Source: a virus. From it: a stretch of 41,268 nt of DNA. Each line of letters opens with the position of its first letter. Positions within the stretch are counted from its first letter, which is position 1. Of the stretch, positions 24,330 through 32,880 are shown one piece after another. Below the pieces are notes generated by a model. The model was given only the letters and a program-made list of their open reading frames with translations, made no database searches and was not told the DNA's origin. Made by a program: the position numbers and the translations under genes. Location: IMG/VR virus record IMGVR_UViG_3300009788_000064, positions 1 through 41,268 of that record, one strand, 5' to 3'.

Positions 24330-24926
24330 TTATGCTAACGCATCAGCATCCTGAATTACCAGTTTGCCAAAACGCTCTGCCTCTGTCGCAGCGTCCGGGT
24401 CTTCCAGCGCCAAGAACTCACAAGCCAAACCAACTGCATCACCCTTGTTGAATACTGGTGATGGGTTTCCAAACTGAATGACTCTGGGTATTTGATACTG
24501 AGCAGCCCAAGAATCACCATAGCTCGAAGGCCCTTTAATCAGCATCTTAAACTCTGCTACGTCCGGACCTTGCCTAAGCGTAATGTCTCTGTGACCAGGC
24601 ACTCCTGATTCAGCAGCTATGTCCGAAACACTAACGTTGTTAAGTACCTTTGCGTACTCTTCCGCAGTCATGTCTTCGAGAATAAGGCTGATACGTAAAT
24701 CCTCTTCAGTCCGAGCGGCCTTCACCGGACCAGTCGAGCCGAGAACTCGATGTGTACTGATTGACTGTTCATGAGCTACAGTCACTCCATCTTCGGCAAG
24801 GTTATACTTGCCGTTGGTGCCGAGCTTTTTCCAGTTTCCTGCAGGCGTTTCATCTGGGTCTGGCCAAGCTTCAGTTGCTGATAACCAAACTTCAAACGGT
24901 GCCATGACAATTTCAAATGGCTTCAT
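24330..24926 (-). CDS. Major tail protein
   Basis: Start ATG 24926 is chosen for GGAGGATAAAG directly upstream; a longer frame to 24992 has no site. The 198-aa product opens KPFEIVMAPFEVWLSATEAWPD and has WKKLGTNGKYNLAEDGVTVAHEQ, the beta-rich style of tail tube proteins. Codons are GC-richer than in early genes, as expected for an abundant virion protein. Position between the terminator and chaperone genes agrees. Confidence 0.82.
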   Translation of the reverse strand: MKPFEIVMAPFEVWLSATEAWPDPDETPAGNWKKLGTNGKYNLAEDGVTVAHEQSISTHRVLGSTGPVKAARTEEDLRISLILEDMTAEEYAKVLNNVSVSDIAAESGVPGHRDITLRQGPDVAEFKMLIKGPSSYGDSWAAQYQIPRVIQFGNPSPVFNKGDAVGLACEFLALEDPDAATEAERFGKLVIQDADALA

Positions 24927-24928
24927 CT

Positions 24929-25345
24929 TTATCCTCCATCTGTAGGTCGTGCATCGGCATAGATCACAACGGACCGCCAAAGCGCTGGCCACCCAGTCAA
25001 GTCATCACGGACCATGAATGGTCCACCGCTCCAACCGATGCTATGTATAAGCACACTGTCAACCACTCTGCGCACTAAGTGTCTAAGCACTTCGCACACT
25101 GCAAGGTCGAGAGCGTTTGCTTCAAAATAGGTTTTACCTAAAGACCAAATATCAATTCTTGGATCAAGCAGAGGCAAGAGCCTATTATGAATCAAGCCAC
25201 CTGCTGGCACCAAAAGAATTACCTTGTCGGGAAGTTCTTCTATCTCATCCCGCGGTATCTCCCCAACGTACACGCGATCAGTTAAACTTGTAATTGTTGG
25301 TTCTGATCGTAACAAACTCCTAAACGTTGCATGAACGTTAATCAT
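24929..25345 (-). CDS. Tail terminator / tail completion protein (138 aa)
   Basis: The order neck protein, this gene, major tail protein is that of tail terminators (lambda gpU or SPP1 gp17 type). The sequence VYVGEIPRDEIEELPDKVILLVPAGG and RIDIWSLGKTYFEANALDLAVCEVLRHL fits the alpha/beta fold of that family. It would cap the tail tube and join it to the head. ATGA overlap with the upstream gene. Confidence 0.75.
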   Translation of the reverse strand: MINVHATFRSLLRSEPTITSLTDRVYVGEIPRDEIEELPDKVILLVPAGGLIHNRLLPLLDPRIDIWSLGKTYFEANALDLAVCEVLRHLVRRVVDSVLIHSIGWSGGPFMVRDDLTGWPALWRSVVIYADARPTDGG

Positions 25346-25752
25346 AATCTTTTTATCCTGCTTGTTAACGTTGGGTAAAGCGCGTCAGCTGCAGGCCTTA
25401 AATACGGATACGCTTTTGTACCTTTTCGAGCTATAGCTCGAGCTATTGCCCAAGCATGTTGGGCTGAAACTTTCATACTTCGACGAATTGCCTCAACAGG
25501 CGGAAAGTGCGGCCGTGTACCTTTCTCTACATAAATCGCATAAAGCACAGCCCAAACTCCCCACAGCCCGACCAGCACATTCTTTTTTTCAAGTCGAGTC
25601 CTGCGCATTTGTATTCCGCCTTGAAGCACTGCTGTTCGTTTTCGCACATTAGCTTTGGCGTGCGTCACACAGTCTACCAATACTGAGTCCATAGCCCAAC
25701 CGACGTTTTTGTAGACTTTATTCTTTACCTCTTCGCCCCGCCAATTAAGCAT
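25342..25752 (-). CDS. HK97 gp10-like neck protein (136 aa)
   Basis: The motif YAIYVEKGTRPHFPP, followed near the end by TKAYPYLRPAADAL, is diagnostic of the HK97 gp10 family (head-tail joining). The N-terminal helix is rich in Lys and Val. It overlaps the upstream gene by 8 nt and the downstream one by 4 nt. Confidence 0.85.
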   Translation of the reverse strand: MLNWRGEEVKNKVYKNVGWAMDSVLVDCVTHAKANVRKRTAVLQGGIQMRRTRLEKKNVLVGLWGVWAVLYAIYVEKGTRPHFPPVEAIRRSMKVSAQHAWAIARAIARKGTKAYPYLRPAADALYPTLTSRIKRL

Positions 25753-26086
25753 TCTCGCCTACCTTGCATTCAATATGATTAGCTCGTTGCATCGGTGTTT
25801 CAAGTTTTAACTTACTAAACAATTCCCTGCCTCTGCGATCCCATACGCTGTTAATTGTATCTCCAACCTTTATGTCTGTACCTAAAGGTACAACCATAAT
25901 TAAATCTCTTATACTAACAGTTGACTGATTACGCCTGGCAAGGTAACCTGAAGAGTACCAAACTCGACAGGGTGTTTCACCTATAACCTCAGGTGTAGGC
26001 GGACCTTTATGACCAAAGCCATCCTCCGCAGTTTGAGTGTCTCGAAGGATTCTCGCTGTCATGGTCATCATTGATCGAACGCTCAT
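25745..26086 (-). CDS. Head closure (stopper) protein (113 aa)
   Basis: A small beta-rich protein with TARILRDTQTAEDGFGHKGPP at the start and DLIMVVPLGTDIKVGDTI in the middle, like SPP1 gp16 or phage head-tail joining proteins. Its place between adaptor and gp10-like genes supports this. It would plug the portal after packaging. ATGA overlap with the adaptor gene. Confidence 0.75.
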   Translation of the reverse strand: MSVRSMMTMTARILRDTQTAEDGFGHKGPPTPEVIGETPCRVWYSSGYLARRNQSTVSIRDLIMVVPLGTDIKVGDTINSVWDRRGRELFSKLKLETPMQRANHIECKVGENA

Positions 26087-26613
26087 GCAAAAGGAAAGCC
26101 TCCTAACTTTCTTAAGGCTTCAGCTTTTTTAGCTTCATGCTTGCTTTGTGAAGCTGACCACTCACCTATTTTCTCAGAATCAAGTCCTGAGAACTGCACC
26201 GCCAGTTTCACCAAGTCTATTGTGACGCCAACTCTTACAGAGGCGTCACTCTCAGGTACATAAATGATTGTTACGAGATCACCCCAGGTTCCTCTTGGAT
26301 TAGTGCCTGAAGATAATCGCTTCAGCTGATTTGTGCTGAGCAGCCGATAATCATCTGTAGCTAATGTGGTCGCCACAAATGTACCTTCTACAGTTTCAAG
26401 CTCTTCAATTACGGTGGTGATTGAAGAAGCTACTCGCTTCAGGAACAGCACGTTAGCTCCAACGGCGTATTTAACTACGTCAGATTCTGTATGCAACTCT
26501 CCTGCTACTTTAATAATCTGCTGTTCTGCGTCATTAATATAACGTTGAAGAGCGGCGTCTACAAGATCAGTTTCCAGATGCTCCCGAAACTGTGCTACGG
26601 TCAGTGTGCTCAT
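26083..26613 (-). CDS. Head-tail connector (adaptor) protein (176 aa)
   Basis: The N-terminal LTVAQFREHLETDLVDAALQRYINDAEQQI is the helical pattern of gp6/gp15-type adaptors: a short entry helix, then DxxLxxxIxxAexxI. A beta region and a final helix with WSASQSKHEAKKAEALRKL follow. It would bind the portal's outer rim. It is the first of the connector set after the decoration-like pair and overlaps both neighbours by 4 nt. Confidence 0.78.
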   Translation of the reverse strand: MSTLTVAQFREHLETDLVDAALQRYINDAEQQIIKVAGELHTESDVVKYAVGANVLFLKRVASSITTVIEELETVEGTFVATTLATDDYRLLSTNQLKRLSSGTNPRGTWGDLVTIIYVPESDASVRVGVTIDLVKLAVQFSGLDSEKIGEWSASQSKHEAKKAEALRKLGGFPFA

Positions 26614-26954
26614 ATTTCTAAAGCTGCTACTTTTAGTCCGGCAATATTATCAGCTACCGTAAATCGCACATCACCGAGCCCATCGTTAAAGATCGAAGGT
26701 GCGAACGGACCAATTATCTTATCACCAGAAGAGGCAGGTACCGCAAGTGCCTGTTCTTGCACGGTTAACCCATCCACCGTCATGGGTGTTTCTACTGTAA
26801 CGTTAGCAATTACAGCTTCGGTCTTTAAAAAATGCAAGACCATTCGCCCAGTGTTCCGAATCAAGTATGTATCCGTCAAAGTCAACGGAGTCGTGTAACT
26901 CGGAATAATCCCAGCCTTGAGTATTTTTTGCGGAACAATTCTAATATCACCCAT
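26610..26954 (-). CDS. Head-region beta protein, copy 2 of a tandem pair (114 aa)
   Basis: A paralogue of the next gene upstream (26995-27345): both have MGD(I/V)RI-x-PQKILK(A/S)GI, RNTGRM-x-LHFLKT, GLTVQE and IGPF-x-PSIFNDGLGD-(V/L)-RFT. The pattern is that of a small protein found between capsid and connector genes in many siphophages, probably a capsid decoration or head protein. No function is proven. Ribosome site AAGGAG lies upstream of the ATG. Confidence 0.75.
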   Translation of the reverse strand: MGDIRIVPQKILKAGIIPSYTTPLTLTDTYLIRNTGRMVLHFLKTEAVIANVTVETPMTVDGLTVQEQALAVPASSGDKIIGPFAPSIFNDGLGDVRFTVADNIAGLKVAALEI

Positions 26955-26994
26955 TGTTTTTCTCCTTCCTGTTAATTAGGTATGATCGGTGCAC

Positions 26995-27345
26995 TCATAT
27001 CTCAAGAGCTGCTACCGACAGTCCATCAATATTATCTGTTATGGTGAACCGCAAATCACCAAGCCCATCATTAAATATTGATGGCGGAAATGGACCGATC
27101 AGCTTGTCACCCACAGTTGCAAGCACTTCTAATCCTACCTCTTGCACTGTCAACCCAGCTACTGTCACAGGCGTCAAGATTATAAGATTAGCATCCACAG
27201 CCGATGTTTTTAGGAAATGTAAAAACATTCGTCCAGTGTTCCTGACCACGTAGGTTGAAACACCAACAAGCACTAAGGGAGCTACGTTGTTTGGCACGAT
27301 TCCTGACTTGAGTATCTTTTGCGGTGTGATTCTAACATCACCCAT
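26995..27345 (-). CDS. Head-region beta protein, copy 1 of a tandem pair (116 aa)
   Basis: About half of its residues match the 114-aa gene downstream, over the full length and with the same conserved blocks (QKILK, RNTGRM, SIFNDGLGD, VAALEI at the end). The two differ most around residues 20-32 and 60-75. This copy sits directly after the duplicated basic-tailed pair and overlaps it by 8 nt. AAGGAG precedes its start. Probably a virion surface protein; inference from location. Confidence 0.75.
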   Translation of the reverse strand: MGDVRITPQKILKSGIVPNNVAPLVLVGVSTYVVRNTGRMFLHFLKTSAVDANLIILTPVTVAGLTVQEVGLEVLATVGDKLIGPFPPSIFNDGLGDLRFTITDNIDGLSVAALEI

Positions 27346-27601
27346 TATTTTTCTCCTTACCTTCAGATTTTACGAACTTATTGTTCGGTTTGCTTGCCAT
27401 CTTGTCAGGTGGTTTTTCTGTCATCTTGTCAGCAGCTTTCTTTTTCTGCTTTAAGCGACCGTCGACAATTCCGTATTTTTCTGCAATCACTTTCGGTACC
27501 TCCTGACCTTTTGCGACTAACAAGAAGGCAGCCCTCTTGTCGCCATCCCGAACAGCTACTTGACGATCTTCTGTAACGTGAAGCCTTTCTCGCATGATCA
27601 T
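27338..27601 (-). CDS. Small head-region protein with basic tail, copy 2 (87 aa)
   Basis: The first ~50 residues parallel the upstream gene: M(R/K)ERL(H/Y)(V/L)TE(D/N)R, then a Gly-Glu-(V/L) step and (A)-E-(K/Y)-YG-(I/L)-VDG-x-L. The rest is a Lys-rich low-complexity tail (KKKAADKMTEKPPDKMASKP). Such small proteins lie between capsid and connector genes in many phages; no role is proven. It starts in an ATGA overlap with the upstream stop; ATG 27595 is an alternative. Confidence 0.7.
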   Translation of the reverse strand: MIMRERLHVTEDRQVAVRDGDKRAAFLLVAKGQEVPKVIAEKYGIVDGRLKQKKKAADKMTEKPPDKMASKPNNKFVKSEGKEKNNG

Positions 27602-27933
27602 TTCTTTTTATCCTTCTTGCTTCCACCGAAATTAATCACACGGCCTGTGCTCTTTGTTGCTACCTTTTTTACTCGTGTGCTTTTTGACGAAGGCTTTTTT
27701 CTTGTGCGCTTTACTTCAGCAGCAGCAATCTCATCGAACTTTTTCTGCATAGCTTTGCTTACTTGTTTAGCTACAGCAAGGTCTAAACCTCCATCAACAA
27801 GGCCGTACTCAGCAGCTACTTTGTCATCAAGCTCCGCGCCTTTTTTGCACAGTAAGTGGCGTCCACTGCGATCATCTTCTTTAACTACCTTTAACCTATT
27901 TTCGGTTAAGTATAATCTTTCTTTCATTCTCAT
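27598..27933 (-). CDS. Small head-region protein with basic tail, copy 1 (111 aa)
   Basis: Start ATG 27933 follows AAGGAG with a 6-nt spacer. The N-terminal domain (MKERLYLTENRLKVVKEDD through AAEYGLVDGGL) matches the 87-aa gene downstream. The C-terminal half is Lys/Arg/Ser-rich (RTRKKPSSKSTRVKK), suited to contact with DNA or the acidic capsid interior. Function unknown. Confidence 0.7.
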   Translation of the reverse strand: MRMKERLYLTENRLKVVKEDDRSGRHLLCKKGAELDDKVAAEYGLVDGGLDLAVAKQVSKAMQKKFDEIAAAEVKRTRKKPSSKSTRVKKVATKSTGRVINFGGSKKDKKK

Positions 27934-27951
27934 TACCAACTCCTTAAATAT

Positions 27952-27975
27952 GCGGCGGGATTGGTTACCCGCCGC
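27952..27975 (-). other. GC-rich hairpin between capsid-region genes
   Basis: GCGGCGGG (27952-27959) and CCCGCCGC (27968-27975) form a perfect 8-bp stem with an 8-nt loop, just upstream (in the leftward sense) of AAGGAG. In the leftward transcript no U-run follows, so it is more likely an mRNA stability or processing hairpin that sets apart the highly expressed gene ahead of it. A T-rich tract follows only in the opposite direction. Confidence 0.6.
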
Positions 27976-27997
27976 TGATTTCTTTTTGTTCTTGTGC

Positions 27998-28630
27998 TTA
28001 CTTGTTGATGTAACCCATCACCAAGTGTTCGAGGAAGCCGGCATTTGTGGCGTTGTCGATACTCAGGTAAAAGGGCTCGCTCATGTACGGATGTACAATG
28101 GTCAAGTGGCCTTGTCCCTTTCTCGTAACTACGCTGGCCGTTAGGCTAACGTTCATCACAGCACCGTCCGCGATGGCACCAAAGATCATCACTCTCGCAC
28201 CGGCCTCGACGGCGACTGCACCGGCTCCAGCATCCACGCCCTGAATGTTGCCCGTCATCGTGATTGCTTCAGAAGCGACTGACGCGATAATTCCATACTC
28301 CCACGTTCCGTCCGGCAGTTGCCACGCGATGATATCCAAATTTGCTACGGCATTGCCCGCCGGATCAGTGGGTGTGGTGACCACGTTGAGCACCTTCTGC
28401 CCTGATACCGCTGGTGTGTCACAACGATTTCGACAGCTTCCCGGTGTTGCAGCTGGGTCCTTGGCGTACATGAATGATGCGAGGTGCGCCGTAGCCGCAT
28501 TGAGATATTCCATCTCCAGCAAGGCCAACCTCATGCCGTTCTGTGCTGGCAGCTCTTCATCAATAACGGTGTTAGCTGCCTCAGTGTGATAATCTTTTGT
28601 CAAGAAACCATAAACATATGCAGGAATCAT
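27998..28630 (-). CDS. Probable abundant capsid-associated protein (210 aa)
   Basis: It immediately follows the major capsid gene, has a strong AGGAGGTAGC ribosome site, and uses GC-rich codons like the capsid gene. The sequence is Ala/Gly/Val-rich and beta-type in its second half (GVDAGAGAVAVEAGARVMIFG), with no membrane segment. A cement, decoration or head-fibre role is likely but inferred from position and codon use only. Confidence 0.65.
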   Translation of the reverse strand: MIPAYVYGFLTKDYHTEAANTVIDEELPAQNGMRLALLEMEYLNAATAHLASFMYAKDPAATPGSCRNRCDTPAVSGQKVLNVVTTPTDPAGNAVANLDIIAWQLPDGTWEYGIIASVASEAITMTGNIQGVDAGAGAVAVEAGARVMIFGAIADGAVMNVSLTASVVTRKGQGHLTIVHPYMSEPFYLSIDNATNAGFLEHLVMGYINK

Positions 28631-28691
28631 AATAGCTACCTCCTATAATGTTTCCTTTATTAAATGCGAGTTGACTTTATAGCCAACGTCC

Positions 28692-29930
28692 TTAGAACTC
28701 TGTGATTGCACAGAAAGCCGCGGGGCGATAACAAGGGAACGCCATGCGAATGTCTGCCCGAACTGCTTTCTTGTTGTAAATGAAGTACGTGTCGTGGCTG
28801 TCTGAGATTTGAATGTCGATGCCTTTCTTTTCAAACAGCTGACAGAAGTTAGCAAAGTCGCCAACAAGAACTGTGTTCTCTGTCTCGACCGTTGACTCCA
28901 CTACTGGCAAACCCCAGATTCGGACTGGGCCTGGCTCGCTCGGATTACCGAGAATGTACAAGCCGTCATTAGTCCGCATCAAGCGGAGTTGCTGCCAGTC
29001 GTTGGGGTGAGCTATAATAACATTCGGATCGGCTCGCCCTGTTACTCTGACACGTTTGATTGCTTCGTATATTGCATCGAAGCGATCGCCTGCCAGCACA
29101 AAGGTCTGAATACCTGCAACGTTTAGCAAGCCGGTCAGCTGAGGAGCTATGCCTGTTCCTGTTACAAGGTACTGATCCAAGCGCTGTCGCAACATGAACG
29201 TCAAGCGGTTAGTCAGATATGACTGAATGCCTTCGACGTCTTCGAGCTGCTCGTCTGTCACTGGTATCCAAACTGCGATCTTGCGAACCGGGCTTGAACG
29301 CTCGGTCAAGGCCAGCGCTGCCTCAGGCTTTTCTCCAGCTTCTGCAACAGCAGCCGCAGCGTTCGTGAAAGTCGTTTCTTCCATGTAAACAATAGCCGTT
29401 TGGTTTGTTGCACCAGAAGGAATAATGTCTACAATACGAATCGGCGTAGTGGCAAAAGGAACCATGAGTCCGGTTCTGATTGTCTCAGGCGCCCAGCCTG
29501 CAGCGGTCTGAAAAAGTGTTTTGAGGTTTAGGTTTTTCAGCTCAGCGATTGGGCCTTCTTTTGTTCCTCGGCGATAGTTCTTGAAGGCATCTGACTCGAC
29601 GAAAAGCTGACCTATTGTTTTAGGCCTTTGGTCAGTGTCACCTTCTGGCTGAGGAAGATGAACTCCGCCCATTGCTTCAAGCCCCTTCTCGCGAGCCGCG
29701 TCAGCCTTGATGACGTTCTCTTGTGCGACAAGTCCATCAATCTCTATGCCTAAGTCCTCAAGCTCTTTGTTCATCTTTGTGATAGCTTCAGTTTTGGCCT
29801 TGCTGTCCCCTTCGAGAGACGTGACCTTTTCCATGTCGAGCTCTGCGCCCGCCTCCTCTATAACCTTGTGAAGCTTGTCCTGTTTGGTTTCAAACTCCTT
29901 ACGTTTTTCCACTAACAATTTTAGTGCCAT
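28692..29930 (-). CDS. Major capsid protein, HK97 fold
   Basis: The 412-aa protein has an N-terminal coiled coil (about residues 1-75, delta/scaffold domain), a linker, and the HK97 core: GWAPETIRTGLMVPFATTPI, PVRKIAVWIPVTDEQLEDV (spine and E-loop region), FMLRQRLDQYLVTGTG, NVIIAHPNDWQQLRLMRTND and FFIYNKKAVRADIRMAFP-like end. The N-terminus is expected to be removed by the neighbouring protease. Codon use is GC-richer than early genes. It overlaps the protease gene by 32 nt. Confidence 0.95.
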   Translation of the reverse strand: MALKLLVEKRKEFETKQDKLHKVIEEAGAELDMEKVTSLEGDSKAKTEAITKMNKELEDLGIEIDGLVAQENVIKADAAREKGLEAMGGVHLPQPEGDTDQRPKTIGQLFVESDAFKNYRRGTKEGPIAELKNLNLKTLFQTAAGWAPETIRTGLMVPFATTPIRIVDIIPSGATNQTAIVYMEETTFTNAAAAVAEAGEKPEAALALTERSSPVRKIAVWIPVTDEQLEDVEGIQSYLTNRLTFMLRQRLDQYLVTGTGIAPQLTGLLNVAGIQTFVLAGDRFDAIYEAIKRVRVTGRADPNVIIAHPNDWQQLRLMRTNDGLYILGNPSEPGPVRIWGLPVVESTVETENTVLVGDFANFCQLFEKKGIDIQISDSHDTYFIYNKKAVRADIRMAFPCYRPAAFCAITEF

Positions 29931-30786
29931 CTTTTCTTCTCCTCTCGCCTATGATTTTTTGAAAACGCAAAAACTCTTTGTACAATACTTGGTGTCTTTC
30001 TCGAAGCTCATCCAACTCGTGCATAAGCTTACCAAGCACTGTTTGAAATTGAGCTGTACGCTTCATCGTGTCTTCTGAGGGATGATTACCTTTGGCGTCT
30101 CTCAGGTCGCCAATCTTTTGAACTCGTTCTACAAGTCGCTCTACGTCTGCTTGCACTACCTCGAAGTGTTCAGCCAGAGGCATCGACTCAATATGTACAG
30201 CCTTTGACTCTTGATCAGAGGCTTCTAATTCATTATTTAAAATGAATATGTAACCAAACTTTTTGCCCAGTCTTGCAAGCTCGTCTTTGTCCGCGTTCGA
30301 AAAAGTACCCTTAATGCTTAAGAGCCGAGTATCAACACCTGAGCCCATCAGCACAGGGCTAACCTCGTTGACTTTAATTCGCTTCAGTACACGAACGCGC
30401 CGGCCATCTGCTTCCTGCATTTCATAGTCAATTTCAGGAAGAGCGTATGACCATTCTTGGGTGCGGCCTTTTTCATGCAAGTACTTAATAGTCTTATAGG
30501 TCTTGAGCCCATCTTCACTATCAAGATTAAACTCACCATGAATAACAGCAGTATCACCTCGCTCAAATATTTTGCCAACGCCGATCGGTAAAGCAGCAGC
30601 GCCGCTTCCCCAAGAACCATGATTGTACTGTGACAGAATCACGTCTTGGTTACCAAAAGCTCCTGGAATCGTAATGTCGTCATCAGCATCAACAACATTT
30701 AATGTTGCAAACACCGCTTCAAACTCACCTTGATCGCCCACAAGCTTTAGGTCAATTAGCACTGTGCGCTTTGTTTCGGTTTTCAT
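29899..30786 (-). CDS. HK97-type prohead protease (U35/S78 family)
   Basis: The first ~160 residues show the family layout: LVGDQGEFEAVFATLNVVDADDDITIPGAF split over two strands, SQYNHG (His56), LPIGVGKI, RTQEWSYAL (Ser113) and VNEVSPVLMG. It would cleave the capsid delta domain and mature the prohead. The C-terminal ~120 residues form a charged coiled coil, probably a scaffolding part that overlaps in sequence with the capsid gene start. Ribosome site GGAGG lies before the ATG. Confidence 0.92.
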   Translation of the reverse strand: MKTETKRTVLIDLKLVGDQGEFEAVFATLNVVDADDDITIPGAFGNQDVILSQYNHGSWGSGAAALPIGVGKIFERGDTAVIHGEFNLDSEDGLKTYKTIKYLHEKGRTQEWSYALPEIDYEMQEADGRRVRVLKRIKVNEVSPVLMGSGVDTRLLSIKGTFSNADKDELARLGKKFGYIFILNNELEASDQESKAVHIESMPLAEHFEVVQADVERLVERVQKIGDLRDAKGNHPSEDTMKRTAQFQTVLGKLMHELDELRERHQVLYKEFLRFQKIIGERRRKDGTKIVSGKT

Positions 30787-30807
30787 TCTATTCCTCCATA
30801 TAAAGTA

Positions 30808-32880
30808 TTATGCCGGAGGCGCTTCCATCACCGGCGTCCAGCTTAACGTTCCGTTTGGATGTTCGTATAAACCAAACGCCTCATCAAGCAACATAACTGT
30901 TTCATCCCGAGCTATGCACATATCACATGAAGTATCAATTTGCCCATCTACTATTGTTACATTATCAAAACCACCAGCTTTATAAGCCTGAAGGCTTGAT
31001 AAGTTTTGCGCAAACTTTGTTTCAGTTCGACCAATCACAGCACCACGAATCTCAGGAGTGCTCCAAGGCCCAGCTGCTACAAATGTTTCGATATTCATAC
31101 CAGCCTTTAGTGCGCCTTCACCAGCAGCCCGCGCCTCAGCTATTGCTTTATGAACAGCTTCCTTAGTCTGTTTGTCAAGGTCAAGCAGCCCACGCTTAGT
31201 TCCACCGGCGCTTGCAATCACAGACTCAGCAGGTGCGCTCATATTAATGCCAAGACCAAGAACGCTTTCTATTGTATCATACGTTGTTTTCCCAACTCGA
31301 ATAAAGTGATGCTGATACTGAGCATAGTCAGTAGTCTTTATTTGCTCTGCTATAAGCTCAGCATAAAGATTGTCTAAGTCAACTTTAGTTTCGGCGCTTT
31401 GTTTTGCAAGGTCTATACCTTGCTCTTCAACAATTTTTTGCCATGCTTTTCGAGCTTCTCGACCAAGCCGCTTGAAGTCTCGTGTAAGCTCCTTTGCCCA
31501 GATTGTTGACAAGTGTTGCCAATCTTTATAAAACGCTTGAACAAGATTTACTTGCCACGCTTCAATTTTAAGCTGAGTAGTTGGTGAAAAAATCGAGAAC
31601 AGTTTAAAACCAAGCGCCTTGTCCTCACCGTTGCCGCTTACATCAATAGGCTTTGGTTCTGGTTCACTTAAAAGAGCAGCGGCCGGAATAACAAGCATGT
31701 TGAAACGCCTCATGTAAGCATCATGTTCAGGCCTTACTTCATATCCTAATTCTGCTCGAGCTTCACCAATAGTAATAAGGCTTGATTCAGTAAGCTTAGT
31801 TACCCGCTCAGCATGTTTGTTTTCATCTTCTTGAAGTACTCGAATGTCAGAAAGGTCAAAGCCTACATGGTAACGCTTTATATCTGTTTCAAAATCTGGA
31901 AGCAACTGTGTATCAAGCTCCTCAGCAAAAGTATTCTGCATTGGAATAATGCAATCTTCATAAGCTGATTCTCGAAGCTCCTTCATAGTTGCTCCGACCT
32001 TTGTCTGCTGCATTCCAGTTCCAAGGCCAACCACTGCGGCGTGAACGCCTATGACTGCACAGACTCGCTCTTCAGGTATTTCACGAAGTCTACCAAGATC
32101 CATTTCTTGTGGATTAAAGCCAAACTGCTTGACCTCTGTTTTACGCTTCATGACAAGAGGCTCACCTCGAGAGTCGCCAGTCTTAGCTTTAAAAAACTCT
32201 TTAATAGTGCCAGGCGTGCCTTTCTCCATTTCAGCTTCATCAGTGCCAGGCGATATGACTAAGCCCGGTATACCAAAGTTTCGAAGTAATGATGCTGTGA
32301 AGTTAGCTGCCTCATCATCGGTGAACACTTCACGGACAAGCGACTTTAATGGAGCAAGGCCTTTGCGAGTGTTGTTTGGATCAAGGCCAAATCTAATATG
32401 AATAACGTCTTCTGGGTCGACTTTAATTGGAAAACCTTGCGGGTTATAATTGTAATAATCAATATACTCAGCTCCACCTGGAGGCCAGTGCGGTTCCATC
32501 ATCCAGTGCGGCACGTACCAAAGCTCAGTAGGTTTTAATTGATTATTGCGTATTTTAAGAGCATAGGCGTTTCCATCTGTTTTGTAAGACAAGCTTAACG
32601 CCATTCGCAGCAAGCGTCCACTGTAGTATTGATTTGGTCTATGCCAAAGGTCTAACAAAGCATGATCTCGTTCAACCTCATCATCTACTTTTATGATCAT
32701 GTCAGCCTCAGCAAACCGGCGCATTACCCAAAACAAAACAGCTACCAGTACCGAAGACCTAAGCCCATCACCAACGTCACGGGCATAGTTATATGACGTT
32801 CTTGGCAATAGCCATTGCCAGTGACGGGACGTTGAAAATACCATTTGACTAAATAGCTTTACTCGACTAATAAAGTTCAT
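30808..32880 (-). CDS. Portal protein fused to MuF-like minor head domain (690 aa)
   Basis: Residues 1-~400 are an HK97-type portal (LLDLWHRPNQYYSGRLLRMA, DGNAYALKIRN, VIHIRFGLDPNNTRKGLAPL, GIPGLVISPG, ITIGEARAELGY). Residues ~430-690 carry a SPP1 gp7/Mu gpF-type domain: helical stretch, then GRTETKFAQNLSSLQAYKAG, IVDGQIDTSCDMCIARDE and EHPNGTLSWTPV. The usual terminal Cys-rich 'PNCRC' is replaced by PNGTLSW. The portal ring is the DNA gate; MuF proteins enter with DNA or help head assembly. One open frame covers both with no stop between. Confidence 0.9.
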   Translation of the reverse strand: MNFISRVKLFSQMVFSTSRHWQWLLPRTSYNYARDVGDGLRSSVLVAVLFWVMRRFAEADMIIKVDDEVERDHALLDLWHRPNQYYSGRLLRMALSLSYKTDGNAYALKIRNNQLKPTELWYVPHWMMEPHWPPGGAEYIDYYNYNPQGFPIKVDPEDVIHIRFGLDPNNTRKGLAPLKSLVREVFTDDEAANFTASLLRNFGIPGLVISPGTDEAEMEKGTPGTIKEFFKAKTGDSRGEPLVMKRKTEVKQFGFNPQEMDLGRLREIPEERVCAVIGVHAAVVGLGTGMQQTKVGATMKELRESAYEDCIIPMQNTFAEELDTQLLPDFETDIKRYHVGFDLSDIRVLQEDENKHAERVTKLTESSLITIGEARAELGYEVRPEHDAYMRRFNMLVIPAAALLSEPEPKPIDVSGNGEDKALGFKLFSIFSPTTQLKIEAWQVNLVQAFYKDWQHLSTIWAKELTRDFKRLGREARKAWQKIVEEQGIDLAKQSAETKVDLDNLYAELIAEQIKTTDYAQYQHHFIRVGKTTYDTIESVLGLGINMSAPAESVIASAGGTKRGLLDLDKQTKEAVHKAIAEARAAGEGALKAGMNIETFVAAGPWSTPEIRGAVIGRTETKFAQNLSSLQAYKAGGFDNVTIVDGQIDTSCDMCIARDETVMLLDEAFGLYEHPNGTLSWTPVMEAPPA

